7,713 nucleotides of DNA from an uncultured Marinilabiliaceae bacterium (GCA_905235955.1 CAJONN010000091.1:1-7713); one strand, 5' to 3'; positions 1 to 6,149 are shown, counted from the first letter of the stretch. A program made the numbers and translations. The notes: generated by a model from the sequence alone, not told the origin.

Positions 1-7
1 GCGCCCG

Positions 8-90
8 AAACGATTTTCTGTTTGAGCGAAGCGAGTTAAAATCGTTTAGCGTAGCGAAGATAATTTTTAGCGGAGTGGCAACAGCGACGA
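8..90. repeat. REP-like repeat region: stem-loop plus spaced AGCG units
   Basis: Positions 8-17 (AAACGATTTT) and 38-47 (AAAATCGTTT) are perfect 10-base inverted repeats around a 20-base loop. AGCG units begin at 25, 48, 53, 69 and 83. Those at 48 and 69 share the context TTTAGCG(T/G)AG and lie 21 bases apart. No reading frame of note covers this stretch. The arrangement resembles dispersed intergenic palindromic repeats, but copy number cannot be judged from one window. The element may begin before the window. Confidence 0.45.
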
Positions 91-106
91 GTTCTTTTTC
101 TTTTTG

Positions 107-135
107 TTACTTTTTCTTGCGGAAAGAAAAAGTAA
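107..135. repeat. Perfect stem-loop, 12-bp stem
   Basis: TTACTTTTTCTT (107-118) pairs perfectly with AAGAAAAAGTAA (124-135) around the loop GCGGA. It is preceded by a pyrimidine-rich tract (91-105). It could terminate transcription entering from the left or be the distal half of the REP-like element at 8-90. The stem is almost all A-T and there is no clean T-run on the plus strand, so a terminator role is uncertain. Confidence 0.5.
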
Positions 136-236
136 AATTAATGGGAAGGTCGTATTTGTGGACTTGTTTGTAGTACATTTCTACTTGCGAAACTTGAGGC
201 TATTATTTAAGTATTAATTTAATTATTTTTTTTTCG

Positions 237-244
237 TACCTTTG
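237..244 (+). promoter_or_regulatory. Bacteroidota -7 promoter element for the acyltransferase operon
   Basis: TACCTTTG matches the TAnnTTTG -7 consensus exactly and sits 25 bases before the ATG at 270, so a short leader is expected. No TTG is found at the -33 position; the upstream stretch is simply A/T-rich. Confidence 0.6.
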
Positions 245-269
245 CAAGCATAATGTTTAGTACTTTATC

Positions 270-1124
270 ATGTCAGAACAACAATTACCACCTCTGTATG
301 AACAGCTCGAAGTAGAGTCAGATCGTTATATTCCGCTCGAACATATATCGTATGGTGTCGATGATCCGCACGCTCATCTTCTGCACGTAGAACAACTATA
401 CAAAACTGATGTAGGTCATGACTATCCGTATATCGACCACTCACTTTACTACAAAATTTGGAACTTTCTCTATTACTTGCAGTCGAGAACCATAATCAAC
501 TTTTTGCAATACTTCCGCTACGGATTTAGACTCAAAGGGAAAGAAAACATAAAGAAAAACAAAGAGTTGTTTAAAAATGGTGCAATGACAGTGTCGAACC
601 ATACATTCAGGTGGGATATGTCTGGCGTGTTTACAGCCATAGGTTGGAGGCAGCTACGCTTTCCCATTTGGCGCGACCAGCTTAGTGGCAAAGATGCTCG
701 CCGTATGCACACTATGGGTGGCATACCTGTGCCTGAAAGTGTTGCCGATATGCGCAAATTCTATGCAGCACTCGACTATTATCACAAAGAGGGATATTGG
801 CTTCACTTCTTTGCTGAAGAAAGTAGGTGGGAATTTTACACACCCATCAGACCATTCAAAAAAGGAGCCTTTGTATTTGCCAAACGCCTCAACATACCTA
901 TCATACCTATGGCATACTCGTATAGAGAGCGTAAAGGCTTGCTCAAACTATTTGGTAAAGAGGCTTGCGTAACACTCAATGTGGGCGAACCTATTTTGCC
1001 AGATCCGAAAATAACCGACAAAAATGAGCAAATAGACGATATGCGTAGGCGTACTCATGAAGCTATGGTAAAGTTGGCAGGCATCAAACATAATCCTTGG
1101 ACATACAACCAAACTGAGAAGTAA
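270..1124 (+). CDS. Lysophospholipid/1-acylglycerol-3-phosphate acyltransferase-like protein (PlsC family)
   Basis: This 284-residue protein belongs to the PlsC/LPLAT acyltransferase superfamily, whose members move acyl chains onto lysophosphatidate or related lipids at the inner face of the membrane. The catalytic HX4D box is visible as NHTFRWD (H111, D116). The glycerophosphate-binding block, usually FPEGTR, reads FAEESR (181-186), keeping E183 and R186 but losing the Pro and Gly. A block IV-like IPIIPMA follows at 209-215. The first ~60 residues are a charged extension ahead of the conserved core, and residues 60-85 are aromatic and hydrophobic. The ATG at 270 fits the promoter 25 bases upstream. 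It is followed after 15 bases by the MBL hydrolase gene, so the two are probably cotranscribed. The fold is confident. The acyl acceptor is not, and an aminolipid or another lysolipid is possible. Confidence 0.85.
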   Translation: MSEQQLPPLYEQLEVESDRYIPLEHISYGVDDPHAHLLHVEQLYKTDVGHDYPYIDHSLYYKIWNFLYYLQSRTIINFLQYFRYGFRLKGKENIKKNKELFKNGAMTVSNHTFRWDMSGVFTAIGWRQLRFPIWRDQLSGKDARRMHTMGGIPVPESVADMRKFYAALDYYHKEGYWLHFFAEESRWEFYTPIRPFKKGAFVFAKRLNIPIIPMAYSYRERKGLLKLFGKEACVTLNVGEPILPDPKITDKNEQIDDMRRRTHEAMVKLAGIKHNPWTYNQTEK

Positions 1125-1131
1125 AAGGAGG
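1124..1131 (+). promoter_or_regulatory. Strong Shine-Dalgarno sequence for the MBL hydrolase
   Basis: AAAGGAGG ends 8 bases before the ATG at 1140 and starts on the last base of the upstream stop codon. It supports the first of the two adjacent ATG codons (1140 or 1143), though both are within range. Such a match is uncommon in Bacteroidota, where most starts rely on A-rich leaders. Confidence 0.65.
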
Positions 1132-1139
1132 ATAGAAAT

Positions 1140-1799
1140 ATGATGCAAGTAAAATGTTTTACGATGAAAACGTATAATGAAAATACGTACATCGTCTACG
1201 ACGAAACCAACGAATGCATCTTGATTGACTGTGGTTGCAAAACCATCGACGAACGCCTTCAGATTACCCACTTCATCGAAAGCAAAAACCTCAAAGTGTG
1301 TGGCTTGTTGTGCACACATTGCCATCTCGACCACACCATTGGCAACGCCTTTTTTAGCTATAGATACAACGTACATCCAGAAGCCAACGAAGGTGATCGT
1401 CGTCTATCTGAAATGACTAATTATCAGGCTATTGCGCTTGGACTGACCGAAGAGATTGAGGAGTATCAGCCTATTTTTACGCTTGAAGACGATGTGATTG
1501 TGAAATTTGGCAAATCAGAGTTGCACGTTATTCACACACCCGGACATACACAAGGTAGTGTCTGTTTCTACAACGAAGCTGACCACATTCTTATTTCGGG
1601 CGATACACTGATGAAGCACTTAGTTGGCGCAAGCAATTTGCCCGGTGGACGCCAAAAGACGTTGCAAGAATCTATTGAAAAACGACTATTTGTTCTTCCT
1701 GACGATGTTGTAGTATATCCAGGTCATGGCGAAACGACAACCATAGGCGAGGAGAAAAACAACAATACGTTTGCAACAGCCGCAAGTGTTAGACACTAA
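1140..1799 (+). CDS. Metallo-beta-lactamase-fold hydrolase, glyoxalase II/YcbL-like
   Basis: This 219-residue enzyme is of the glyoxalase II-like branch of the metallo-beta-lactamase superfamily. These cytosolic hydrolases use a dinuclear metal site and often cleave thioesters. All metal ligands are visible: H60-C-H62-L-D64-H65 (the HxHxDH motif), H136 in TPGHT, D155 in SGDT and H196 in YPGHGE. The tail TTIGEEKNNN is typical of the YcbL/GloB-like group. The protein is single-domain and lacks the C-terminal glutathione-binding extension of classical glyoxalase II, so a substrate other than lactoylglutathione is likely. The usual serine/arginine stretch after SGDT reads LMKHLVGASNLPGG, a mild deviation. 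It is the second gene of the operon with the acyltransferase. Its last 11 bases overlap the convergent HAD gene. Confidence 0.9.
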   Translation: MMQVKCFTMKTYNENTYIVYDETNECILIDCGCKTIDERLQITHFIESKNLKVCGLLCTHCHLDHTIGNAFFSYRYNVHPEANEGDRRLSEMTNYQAIALGLTEEIEEYQPIFTLEDDVIVKFGKSELHVIHTPGHTQGSVCFYNEADHILISGDTLMKHLVGASNLPGGRQKTLQESIEKRLFVLPDDVVVYPGHGETTTIGEEKNNNTFATAASVRH

Positions 1800-1806
1800 C
1801 ACTTGC
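1782..1806. terminator. Perfect palindrome at convergent gene ends, candidate bidirectional terminator
   Basis: GCAAGTGTTAG (1782-1792) and CTAACACTTGC (1796-1806) are perfect 11-base inverted repeats around a 3-base ACA loop. The hairpin can form in transcripts from either strand. It contains the TAA of the MBL gene (1797-1799) and, on the minus strand, the TAA of the HAD gene (1789-1791). No T-run follows on either side, so it may act as a 3'-end stabiliser or transcription block rather than a classical intrinsic terminator. Confidence 0.65.
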
Positions 1807-2442
1807 TACTATATCATTCCAATCTAACACACAGAAATTGGTGCACGAAGCATTTTTCTTCGTCTTTACAATAATACAATCAGCACCAGCACGTTGCGCT
1901 CCAAGTCCGTCGGTGTCAGGGCGATCGCCAATCACAAGCATCTCATTTGTTTCTATGCCCATTATCTTTGCAACTTCAGCAAACGGACGTGCTGAAGGTT
2001 TGAGAGCTCCCATATTTTCAGTACTCCATAGGCTCTGTTTATCAATGCTAAGTCCGATAGCTTCAGTGCGTTCGGCTACCATCGGATAGTCAGACAAAAC
2101 GCCAACTCGTATGCCCTTAGCTATAAGGCTGTCGATAAGGTGTTGTGCCGATGGACGAGCTACAAATTTGGTGTGCAACACATGCACCATAAGTGGCAAA
2201 TAGCAGTTGAAATACCAATCTCTATTCTTTTCTCCTACTATGGCAAAAAAATGTTTATAAAAGTTGCTACTCGAAGCAAAATCTTGTCCTGCCAAAAGTT
2301 TGCGTGCTTTGCGTTCACGCTTGGCTTTGAGTGCATTACGCAAGTCGCTAAAAACTATTTTTAAGCCAAGTTTGGCTGGTTCGTAGAGTGTTCCGTCGAA
2401 GTCAAAAACTACTGCTTTGTATTTCGAAAAGTCTATTTTCAT
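1789..2442 (-). CDS. HAD-superfamily hydrolase, phosphoglycolate phosphatase-like
   Basis: This 217-residue cytosolic phosphatase of the haloacid dehalogenase superfamily shows all four motifs. DFDGT holds nucleophile D14 and acid/base D16. Motif II is S117 in VLSDYP, motif III is K148 in GALKPS, and motif IV is GDRPDTD with D173 and D176/D178. Residues ~20-100 between motifs I and II form a helical C1-type cap rich in Lys/Arg. This layout fits small-metabolite phosphatases of the Gph/PGMB kind, but the substrate cannot be read from sequence. It lies 99 bases downstream of the GH3-family gene on the same strand, with a strong terminator between them, so it is probably transcribed separately or by read-through. 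No clean TAnnTTTG element is seen upstream. Its 3' end overlaps the convergent MBL gene by 11 bases. Confidence 0.88.
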   Translation of the reverse strand: MKIDFSKYKAVVFDFDGTLYEPAKLGLKIVFSDLRNALKAKRERKARKLLAGQDFASSSNFYKHFFAIVGEKNRDWYFNCYLPLMVHVLHTKFVARPSAQHLIDSLIAKGIRVGVLSDYPMVAERTEAIGLSIDKQSLWSTENMGALKPSARPFAEVAKIMGIETNEMLVIGDRPDTDGLGAQRAGADCIIVKTKKNASCTNFCVLDWNDIVASVSV

Positions 2443-2463
2443 CGTTTTAATTGAATAAAAATA

Positions 2464-2508
2464 AAAAAAGACGGCTCACCAAAAAAATGGAGATATGCCG
2501 TCTTTTTT
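2464..2508 (-). terminator. Intrinsic terminator after the GH3-family gene
   Basis: AAAAAAGACGGC (2464-2475) and GCCGTCTTTTTT (2497-2508) form a perfect 12-bp stem around a 21-base loop. Read on the minus strand, the GACGGC/GCCGTC core is followed by seven T residues, 33 bases after the GH3 stop codon. The element is symmetric and could also work on the plus strand, but no plus-strand gene leads into it. Confidence 0.8.
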
Positions 2509-2541
2509 CTCGTAATTATTGCGTTAGTTGTGAATATTCAA

Positions 2542-4242
2542 TTAGTCAACAACAAGTTTCTTAAACTTCTCGTGGCGTTTAGGATCGTTGAGAAGTAAAA
2601 GAAGTTTAAACTGTCCGTCGCGTGCGCCCTCAGCAATACATTGTGCTTTGAAGGTTTCAAACGAATTTTCGATGAGGCGGAATGTCTTTGGATCTTTTAC
2701 GCGGAATGAATTGCGTTTAGCCTCATACTCGCAGTTTATAACTTTCAGTCTGTTGTCAACTTCAGTAGTGAAGGCTTCAGCTTGCTGTTGTGTTACGTTT
2801 CTATCTTCAAATTCATAGAAGAAGTCGTAGCCCGAACGCTCTGCATCGGCAAATCCGATATGGAATTTTATCTTCAGACCAGTAGCTTGTTCGGCATCGT
2901 GCACAGCCATAATAAATTGACGCTCATGCAGTTTTTCGCCCGTAAGGGTAACAATGCCGTTTACCTTCTGAATAAATTGTATGGTTGGTATGCCGTGGTC
3001 GAAACCTGTAACTTCTACAAGGTCGTTCATGTTGTATCTATATAGTCCGCTCCACGTTGTTACATACATACAATAGCGTTTGCCTTTTTCGAGTTGGTCA
3101 AGTGTAAGGAACTCAGGGTCTTTGTTTTCGATGTCGTCAGCATTGGTAAACTCAAAAAAGTGCATGTGAGCAAATAGCGTTGTGTCATCTTTTTTGTTCA
3201 TTACCAATCCGGCTCTACATTCTGAAGCAAAGTAGCCAAACTCAGGTTGTGCAGCTGTTTCTGGAAACGAATCAGTAAGTTTGTCGAGGTAGCGCTTGGT
3301 GTTGCCACAGTGCCATGTGGTAACTACTGCCAAATCTGGCCAGTAATGCTTTGGCAATATGACATTATGCTCCGCTTTTATTTTGCGTAGCTCAGCAGCA
3401 CGTTCAGGGTTTGGTTTGAGGCGAGCCTCAAGTGTAGCGCGCACATGTGCTGGTATGTTGAGTTCTTTTTTGAGCGTACCCTGCTCAATATCATTTACAT
3501 AGTCATCGAAATATTCGTTGACGTTGTTTTGCATCTCAACAAAAGTTGAGGGGTTGGCAGTGAGCAAAAGTGTGGTGTTGAACTCGATGCCAAGACGCAT
3601 AATGGTGTAGTAGCGAGCCTTATAGTCGGCTATTTCAAATACGCACGGAGGCGCAGAGTATACTTTCTGCACAAAAGCTGGACAGTTGGTGAATGAAACA
3701 CCTGATACTGAGCCGTATACAGTACCGTCTGGCGCATGTCCTTCGATGGCTTTGCCCACTATGGTAACCACACCACCTTTGAAAGCATCGTTATTGGCTT
3801 TTATGAAGTTGTCGAGCCAAAGTTTGTTCATTTTGCCATATACATCGCTAAAATATTTGTGTGTAATAGGTATCCACTTAGGTTCAGAAGTGGTGCCCGA
3901 TGTTGTGGCATACATTTTAGGTTTGCCCGGAAAGAGAATGTCGCTTTCGCCGTGTGTGTGTCTATTGATATATGGACGAAGATCTTCGTAATCGTTGTCT
4001 TTGACGTTTTGCTTGTAAAGCGAAAAAAGTTCATCGTCAGTTTTTGCTGCTAATATTTCAGCAAATTTGTGTTCACGTCCGTAAACAGTGTCTTTAGCGT
4101 AAGTCAGAATGTCGCGAAGCAAGTTGGCTTGAGTTTTCTTTATGTTTTTGCCAGCTTTGTAAAGAGCACGACGTTGGAAAAATCCTACAAAGTTCATAGC
4201 GAAATTTATCTTTCGCCAACCCGATAATGATTTACCTTTCAT
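2542..4242 (-). CDS. GH3-family acyl-adenylating protein (acyl acid-amido synthetase-like)
   Basis: This 566-residue protein belongs to the GH3 family (named for plant auxin-responsive GH3), a branch of the ANL adenylating superfamily. Plant members activate carboxylic acids such as indole-acetate or jasmonate with ATP and join them to amino acids. The length is close to that of plant enzymes. The ATP-binding P-loop-like motif is TTSGTTSEPK (113-122). Motif 2 is GYFASE (336-341). Motif 3 is the hallmark YRYNMND (401-407), followed by GEKLHE (435-440), where the C-terminal domain begins. The N-terminal ~100 residues are basic and helical. The role of bacterial members is not established, and neither substrate can be inferred here. 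A TAATTTTG promoter element lies just upstream and a terminator follows, so it is probably monocistronic. A role in making an N-acyl amino acid is a guess. Confidence 0.9.
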   Translation of the reverse strand: MKGKSLSGWRKINFAMNFVGFFQRRALYKAGKNIKKTQANLLRDILTYAKDTVYGREHKFAEILAAKTDDELFSLYKQNVKDNDYEDLRPYINRHTHGESDILFPGKPKMYATTSGTTSEPKWIPITHKYFSDVYGKMNKLWLDNFIKANNDAFKGGVVTIVGKAIEGHAPDGTVYGSVSGVSFTNCPAFVQKVYSAPPCVFEIADYKARYYTIMRLGIEFNTTLLLTANPSTFVEMQNNVNEYFDDYVNDIEQGTLKKELNIPAHVRATLEARLKPNPERAAELRKIKAEHNVILPKHYWPDLAVVTTWHCGNTKRYLDKLTDSFPETAAQPEFGYFASECRAGLVMNKKDDTTLFAHMHFFEFTNADDIENKDPEFLTLDQLEKGKRYCMYVTTWSGLYRYNMNDLVEVTGFDHGIPTIQFIQKVNGIVTLTGEKLHERQFIMAVHDAEQATGLKIKFHIGFADAERSGYDFFYEFEDRNVTQQQAEAFTTEVDNRLKVINCEYEAKRNSFRVKDPKTFRLIENSFETFKAQCIAEGARDGQFKLLLLLNDPKRHEKFKKLVVD

Positions 4243-4261
4243 AAAATCAAAGTGTTTTTAA

Positions 4262-4326
4262 ACGTCGCAAAATTACTACTATTTAAAACATTACTATATA
4301 GGTAAAAATACTGAAAATTGCGACGT
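4262..4326. repeat. Inverted repeat spanning the GH3-gene promoter
   Basis: ACGTCGCAA (4262-4270) and TTGCGACGT (4318-4326) are perfect 9-base inverted repeats separated by 47 bases of A/T-rich DNA. The first arm overlaps the -7 element of the minus-strand promoter at 4268-4275. The second lies ~50 bases upstream of it. The arm centres are 56 bp apart. They stand out as GC-rich sites in AT-rich DNA and could be paired operator sites. Confidence 0.45.
4268..4275 (-). promoter_or_regulatory. -7 promoter element of the GH3-family gene
   Basis: On the minus strand this reads TAATTTTG, an exact TAnnTTTG match, 25 bases upstream of the ATG at 4242. No TTG is seen at the -33 spacing. Confidence 0.55.
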
Positions 4327-4431
4327 GACTATGACCTGAAAGAATCATTCGAAATGCACCTATGCAACCCAAACCGACAATCTTTTCAACCCTCAAAATC
4401 GCATCGTTTTGTTCGACCTTACTATAATTCT

Positions 4432-4448
4432 TACTTGAGAAACTTGAG
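4432..4448. repeat. Short repeat shared with 182-198
   Basis: TACTTGAGAAACTTGAG here matches TACTTGCGAAACTTGAG at 182-198 at 16 of 17 positions. Each copy contains an internal ACTTG(A/C)GA-AACTTGAG duplication. Both copies are intergenic. They may belong to a dispersed repeat family, or the match may be chance. Confidence 0.3.
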
Positions 4449-4454
4449 CATTCT

Positions 4455-5423
4455 TTATTTGTGCCACGTTGTAGTTTGGTTAATATCTTTGCGTGCCGAT
4501 ATGGCCACTTTGAATTCAGTTTCCAACTGTCCGACACCAATTATTGTTATAGGACGTTCGTTTTGAGGTAGATCAAAATTTTTGTATAGGTCGGCAAGTT
4601 TTCTGTAGCCAAAGCCACACGAAAGTGGTATAGTGCCCAAGCCAACGTAGTGCAACGCATTGATGAGGTTCATGGCATAAAGTCCACCATCAACGTATGC
4701 CTGAAATGGCTCGTATTTCAAAAAGGCTCTGCTATTGGCACTTACAAGTATTGCCATTGTAGGTTCGTCTTCAAAACCACGTGCACCACCTTGCCATCTG
4801 AGAAGTTGTGTAGCTTGCTCGCCCTGATATATGTGCACACGCCAACCTTGTCGGTTGCACGCCGATGGAGTTAATTGTGCCAATTGCAATGCTTTGTTTA
4901 TCAGATTTGTTGAGATATTTTCTTTGCTAAAATATCTAATTGAGTGGCGCGATGTAAGTAGTTGCTCAAAGTTGCCTTGTGCTTGGCTCGTAATGCTATC
5001 TTTGCTAACTACTTGTGTGCCAGTGGCTATCTGAGGTGGCAGTGTAATGCTGTGTTGGCTGATTATTTTGCGTAGCAAGCTGTCAACTTCGCTCACATCG
5101 GCTCCGATGCTTGTTTCGTACTCAGTGTAGTGTGCAACAACTGAGAGCGGATAAAGTATAAAGTCAGAACTTTGGCTCAGATATTTTTTTGCATAAAGGT
5201 CTATTTGGGTGAGCAATGCCAATATTTTTTGCTTGCCAAAAGCCTTGCGCGGTGTGCGTAGTGATAAGCCTTTTTCTATTATATGAGTGCTGCGCAAAAT
5301 GGTATATTGCATTTTCTCTATATTGTCTTCAGTTGCAATATTTGCGTTGTGGCGTAGCAAATGGCGCAAATAGCTTACCATCTCTTTTATCAGATACCAA
5401 CGGCGGGTTTCAAATTTTATCAT
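4455..5423 (-). CDS. Nitroreductase-family flavoprotein with N-terminal extension
   Basis: This 322-residue protein has a C-terminal nitroreductase domain (~150-315), a fold that binds FMN and uses NAD(P)H to reduce nitro groups, quinones or flavin-related substrates. The FMN phosphate-binding start is SRHSIRYF (158-165). TPSACNRQGW (185-194) matches the family's PSxxNxQPW box with Gly in place of Pro. GLGTIPLSCGF (261-271) and the VGQLETEFKVAISARK stretch (297-312) complete the domain. Residues 1-150 are an extra helical region with HIIEKGLSLRTPRKAFG (47-63), which I recall from longer nitroreductases found in polysaccharide clusters. No glycosyltransferases lie nearby, so that link is not supported here. 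The ATG at 5423 has a promoter match 71 bases upstream. No strong terminator is visible after the stop. Function beyond flavin-dependent reduction is unknown. Confidence 0.85.
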   Translation of the reverse strand: MIKFETRRWYLIKEMVSYLRHLLRHNANIATEDNIEKMQYTILRSTHIIEKGLSLRTPRKAFGKQKILALLTQIDLYAKKYLSQSSDFILYPLSVVAHYTEYETSIGADVSEVDSLLRKIISQHSITLPPQIATGTQVVSKDSITSQAQGNFEQLLTSRHSIRYFSKENISTNLINKALQLAQLTPSACNRQGWRVHIYQGEQATQLLRWQGGARGFEDEPTMAILVSANSRAFLKYEPFQAYVDGGLYAMNLINALHYVGLGTIPLSCGFGYRKLADLYKNFDLPQNERPITIIGVGQLETEFKVAISARKDINQTTTWHK

Positions 5424-5494
5424 GTATTAGTATGAAAATATTAATGCAAAATATTGATAATCAGTGGATAGTTGTTGTTTGGTAGTTGTGCATA

Positions 5495-5522
5495 CAAAGG
5501 TAGTTAAAAGTAGCTCAACCAA
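5495..5522 (-). promoter_or_regulatory. Promoter of the nitroreductase gene
   Basis: On the minus strand, TACCTTTG (5502-5495) is an exact -7 match. TTG lies at 5522-5520 with a 17-base spacer, slightly short of the usual 19-20. The leader to the ATG at 5423 would be about 65 bases. It is divergent from the promoter at 5585-5615. Confidence 0.55.
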
Positions 5523-5584
5523 GGGGTGCAGATTCTGAAATTTTTCAATAGAAGTAAAAAATCATCAATTTTAACTTAAAAAAC

Positions 5585-5615
5585 TTGTTTTAATAAAAAA
5601 TAACATATACCTTGC
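5585..5615 (+). promoter_or_regulatory. Probable promoter of the 62-residue gene
   Basis: TTG at 5585-5587 is followed after 20 bases by TACCTTGC (5608-5615), an imperfect TAnnTTTG match at the correct spacing. Transcription would begin ~20-25 bases before the ATG at 5644. Confidence 0.45.
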
Positions 5616-5643
5616 GTGCAACTAAATCTAAACACTATTTTCT

Positions 5644-5832
5644 ATGAATATGGAAGAAATTTACAGTAGCAAAGGTGTCGGAGAACAATCGTTTTTCGCA
5701 CCTACAGGTATGGCTAAAGCTAACAAGCCATCAATTAAGAGTGATAACAATATCTATGATTACGCATGTATTGGTAATATTGTAGAGCCTGGGAAGGTAG
5801 ATTTCACTCGAAGGGATGCTCACAAGGCCTAA
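5644..5832 (+). CDS. Small hypothetical protein, 62 residues
   Basis: I do not recognise this family. The product is hydrophilic and lysine-rich, with no signal peptide or membrane segment, one cysteine (C42 in DYACIGN) and a basic end (RRDAHKA). The middle (residues 24-37) is rich in Lys, Ser and Asn and is probably flexible. Three things support a real gene: a promoter-like signal 29 bases upstream, a perfect 13-bp terminator 70 bases after the stop, and codons like those of neighbouring genes. Two in-frame ATGs (5644 and 5650) are possible starts; the first is used here. It is divergent from the nitroreductase and upstream of the tRNA unit, with no obvious partner. A small regulatory peptide, a peptide precursor or a fragment of a longer gene are all possible. 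No modification enzyme is near to support a precursor. Confidence 0.55.
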   Translation: MNMEEIYSSKGVGEQSFFAPTGMAKANKPSIKSDNNIYDYACIGNIVEPGKVDFTRRDAHKA

Positions 5833-5902
5833 TGACATTCGAGCCTAAAATTTTCCTTATTATCACTGCACGATAGCCGTGAGAAAATAAAAGAATTTAG
5901 TG

Positions 5903-5938
5903 AATCCCATATAGACCACAAAATCTATATGGGATTTT
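5903..5938 (+). terminator. Intrinsic terminator downstream of the small gene
   Basis: AATCCCATATAGA (5903-5915) pairs perfectly with TCTATATGGGATT (5924-5936) around an 8-base loop, and the T-run extends to 5938. It is a strong hairpin with a short T-tail, 70 bases after the stop codon at 5832. Confidence 0.75.
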
Positions 5939-5997
5939 CGTTGAGTGGTTGATGGAAAAATGAACAACTCAGATGAAATTTGTGAAAATGAACTTTT

Positions 5998-6039
5998 TTG
6001 AATAAAAAAATAGTGTTTATATAACACATTGTTATTCAA
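5998..6039. repeat. Nested inverted repeat in the gene-free stretch before the tRNAs
   Basis: TTGAATAA (5998-6005) and TTATTCAA (6032-6039) are perfect 8-base arms. Inside them GTGTT and AACAC form a smaller hairpin with a TATAT loop. This is the only ordered structure I see between the terminator ending at 5938 and the tRNA promoter at 6103; the rest of that stretch is A/T-rich and featureless. It could be a cruciform, an operator or chance in AT-rich DNA. Confidence 0.3.
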
Positions 6040-6102
6040 TAGAGTAATGCAAAATAGATAGAATCAACAATAAAATTTGTAAAAAAATATAGTTGGTAGC
6101 TA

Positions 6103-6132
6103 TTGCAGGAATGAAAATAAGTAGTAACTTTG
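6103..6132 (+). promoter_or_regulatory. Near-consensus promoter of the tRNA-Asp operon
   Basis: TTG (6103-6105), a 19-base spacer and TAACTTTG (6125-6132) match the Bacteroidota -33/-7 promoter closely. It is the best promoter in the window and fits a highly expressed stable-RNA unit. The leader before the first tRNA would be about 80 bases. Confidence 0.8.
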
Positions 6133-6149
6133 CAACGCTTTTGAGAGGA

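Noticed and set aside
8..135. Possible CRISPR array from the spaced AGCG units
   Set aside because: The units are only 4-10 bases, irregularly spaced and imperfect, with no true spacers or cas genes.
948..1376. 142-residue minus-strand open frame across the acyltransferase/MBL junction
   Set aside because: It is antisense to two well-supported genes, has no recognisable domain and is a shadow of their codon pattern.
3736..4053. Overlapping plus-strand frames of 101-105 residues inside the GH3-family gene
   Set aside because: They lie wholly antisense to a conserved 566-residue gene and have no motif or promoter.
4283..4566. Short open frames on both strands in the GH3/nitroreductase intergenic region
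   Set aside because: Both run into the nitroreductase coding sequence in the wrong frame, and the region is explained by the promoter and inverted repeat.
5644..5832. Small gene as a RiPP precursor with the nearby nitroreductase as a modifying enzyme
   Set aside because: The nitroreductase is divergent and separately promoted. The peptide has no leader/core pattern, and no transporter, protease or cyclase gene is near.
5850..5890. Weak hairpin between ATTTTC and GAAAAT after the small gene
   Set aside because: The stem is short with a large asymmetric bulge; the clear terminator at 5903-5938 explains transcript ending better.
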